Under the pieces are notes generated by a model. That model saw only the letters and a list, made by a program, of their open reading frames with translations, was not told where the DNA came from and made no database searches. A DNA stretch of 43,500 nucleotides from Deltaproteobacteria bacterium (GTDB lineage: Bacteria > Desulfobacterota > Desulfarculia > Adiutricales > Adiutricaceae): NCBI GenBank assembly GCA_031278635.1, contig JAITKA010000035.1, positions 1 through 43,500 on the forward strand. Reading direction: 5' to 3'. Positions 42,131-43,500 of this stretch are shown here, in pieces (the stretch's first letter is position 1; every line of letters begins with the position of its first letter). A program made the translations under genes and the position numbers.

Positions 42131-42948
42131 AAACTGCGCCTCCTCCTCTCGCCCGCTTCTTCCAGCGAGCTTTTTATCGGTATCGGGCAGATGTATTTCA
42201 TCTGCGCTTTCAGCCTATCGTTGATACTCCCGCGCTCCATATAGGCGTCGTAAATATTCACGATAGAAACTCTGGACGGTAATAGCGGGTATCGGAATTT
42301 TTACCTCGCACATATCTTCCCAACTAAAGGTCTCGCGCTGGGAACCCCACGAACCGGAACGGGCATATCGGTCAAACCCAGCTCGAATGAAAAACAGCTT
42401 CAGACATTCCGGAAGGGGATGCTCCGTATCGGTGCTGAAAACCGTTGAGATTGATGATACCAGAAAGGTTTCAGCGGTATTGTTGAAACCTAGTGACATT
42501 TTGTCACCGCGCCTTGAAGTATCAGGCACATAGGCAATATACCCCAGCTTGATGAATTTGTAACTATCAAGCTGTCTCCGGTCATATCTGCCTCTGTCTC
42601 TATCATTTCCTTGCGAACAGAAAGACCACGGACTCGTTCAACCTCGAGCCCCGCGCCGTTCCGCTCGTCGCTTAGTTGAATGTAATCTCCAATCGCTTCA
42701 CGCGGCAACTCTCAGCGGAGGCGCTCAATATAAACGTCACAGGTCAGTTTCAAACCCTCCAAGTCGCGCTCATAAGCCCGTTGGTTTGCAAGCATGGCGT
42801 TGTACGCATCCACATATTTCCGCTGAACGGGGATCGGCGGGAGGTCAATGTCTATCTCGACAAAGCGTTCCCTGTCTAGATTTGACCTTACGCCGCCATC
42901 GCTTAAAAACCAGGCGAACCTGTCCCTTTCCTTGCGTAAAAACAGCAT
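42127..42948 (-). pseudogene. hsdS: Type I restriction specificity subunit HsdS, decayed C-terminal part
   Basis: Reading on the minus strand: FLRKERDRFAWFLSDGGVRS, NLDRERFVEIDIDLPPIPVQ RKYVDAYNAM (end of the first target-recognition domain and conserved linker), then stop TGA just before PREAIGDYIQLSDERNGAG. Next come a frameshift near 42560 into SYKFIKLGYIAYVPDTSRRG, then LPECLKLFFIRAGFDRYARS, and a second frameshift near 42270 into IVNIYDAYMERGSINDRLKA QMK...SSLEEAGE. The N-terminus is lost at 42948. The recognition protein is dead. hsdM and hsdR are not in the window. Confidence 0.85.
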
Positions 42949-43335
42949 ATAGAACCTTTATTTTTGGAAACTGACGTTTTTGCCTAGCGATTGGACGCTT
43001 GATTGTGTTAAGAGATTCTCATTATTAGATTTATGGCGTTGTAATATATCAAATTTATTAGGCTAGGTTTTTTTTTAATGCGTTTACGCGTTAACAAAAC
43101 CTCTTCCGTTGAAAGTCGCGAAGGTTTACTTTGGTTTTTGCTTGTGGTATATTTTTAAAAGGTTGCATCCGTTTTTTTTATCGGTCCAATCGGACCTTCG
43201 CCCCAGGGCGACCTCATGGTAACCGTGATTTTTTTTCGCTGGCCGCAAGGTTCTTTCGCCTTGTTTTTTAAAGAAATTTTCCGCGGCTTTACCGTTCGCT
43301 TTATGGCCGACTAAAGACTTGACCCTTTTCAAGGC
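42949..43335. other. Gene-free stretch at the end of the island
   Basis: It is AT-rich at 43000-43080. The minus-strand frame at 43126-43332 is Lys/Arg-rich and unrecognisable. I see no attachment-site copy of the tRNA-Glu end. Confidence 0.45.
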
Positions 43336-43356
43336 ATGTTAAGAAAGGCCGATAAA

Positions 43357-43500
43357 ATGTCCGACGATGACACTTACGTGGAAGCCAAACTGGCCCAACT
43401 CAATTAACTTAAAAGCCAAATAGAAAAGCTTGACGAGCATTTTAAACGCAATTTGAAGGCCGCCGGACTCACTGAGGACGATCTGAAAAAGATCGATCCG
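43357..43500 (+). CDS. Coiled-coil protein start, with in-frame stop, running off the edge
   Basis: From ATG 43357 (or 43336) the frame reads MSDDDTYVEAKLAQLN, then TAA at 43405, and then continues LKSQIEKLDEHFKRNLKAAG, LTEDDLKKIDP to the window edge. The same character on both sides suggests one gene with a nonsense mutation, or a start after the stop beyond sight. No family is recognised; the content is a charged coiled coil. Confidence 0.35.

Noticed and set aside
43126-43332. 68-residue Lys/Arg-rich minus-strand frame
   Set aside because: No ribosome site and no recognisable domain.
37677-43500. attR copy of the tRNA-Glu 3' end
   Set aside because: I found no repeat of the GGTTCGAGTCCCC-type end downstream; it may lie outside the window or be lost.

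Overview
The window looks like a chromosome segment of a high-GC Gram-negative anaerobe, most likely Desulfobacterota (Deltaproteobacteria-like). The evidence is an LptD outer-membrane assembly protein, a rubrerythrin, a free-standing AICAR formyltransferase, an O-acetylhomoserine sulfhydrylase, and a haem/sirohaem operon with an FmdB-type zinc ribbon, hemC and a cobA-hemD fusion. The lineage is inferred from gene content only. Core genes are GC-rich with dense 4-base ATGA/TTGA overlaps. They are separated by unusually long AT-rich spacers and accompanied by many decayed mobile genes, so parts of this genome appear to be expanding and decaying.

Layout. 1-3.4 kb: end of a gamma-glutamylcyclotransferase-like gene, tRNA-Asp, and a DUF1266 + DUF2185/Imm33-like fusion protein. 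3.4-12.99 kb: housekeeping and membrane genes (Smr domain, membrane metallophosphoesterase, CorA, then Mrp ATPase and a 7-TM Ala/Pro-rich protein on the minus strand, UbiB/AarF kinase, rubrerythrin). 13-20.5 kb: a gene-poor regulatory region with a 43/48-bp degenerate tandem array, shared AACGAACATTT-type palindromes, a GyrI-like effector-binding protein and two paralogous TetR regulators. The second TetR carries a ~295-residue C-terminal extension of unknown function. 20.9-34.2 kb: compact core genes, metY on plus, then on minus lgt-purH(AICAR transformylase), lptD-folC, and helicase-cobA/hemD-hemC-fmdB.

34.4-37.1 kb: a sharp drop in GC and a strong promoter in front of a two-gene operon with ATGA overlap. 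Its genes encode an LRAT/NC-domain cysteine-hydrolase-like protein with a membrane segment and coiled coil, and a 584-residue protein with a helical N-terminus and propeller-like C-terminal repeats. This is my best candidate for an undescribed (possibly conflict or defence) system.

37.6-43.0 kb: tRNA-Glu followed by a decayed island. It holds a P4-type integrase with three lesions, an IS630-family element with perfect 16-bp inverted repeats and a broken transposase, the N-terminal stub of a restriction-type helicase, a small two-gene cassette, a dead XRE regulator, and a decayed hsdS next to an intact VbhA-like antitoxin and a truncated fic. The last 150 bases start another, possibly broken, reading frame that runs off the edge.

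All homology calls were made by eye from motifs; no database search was run.
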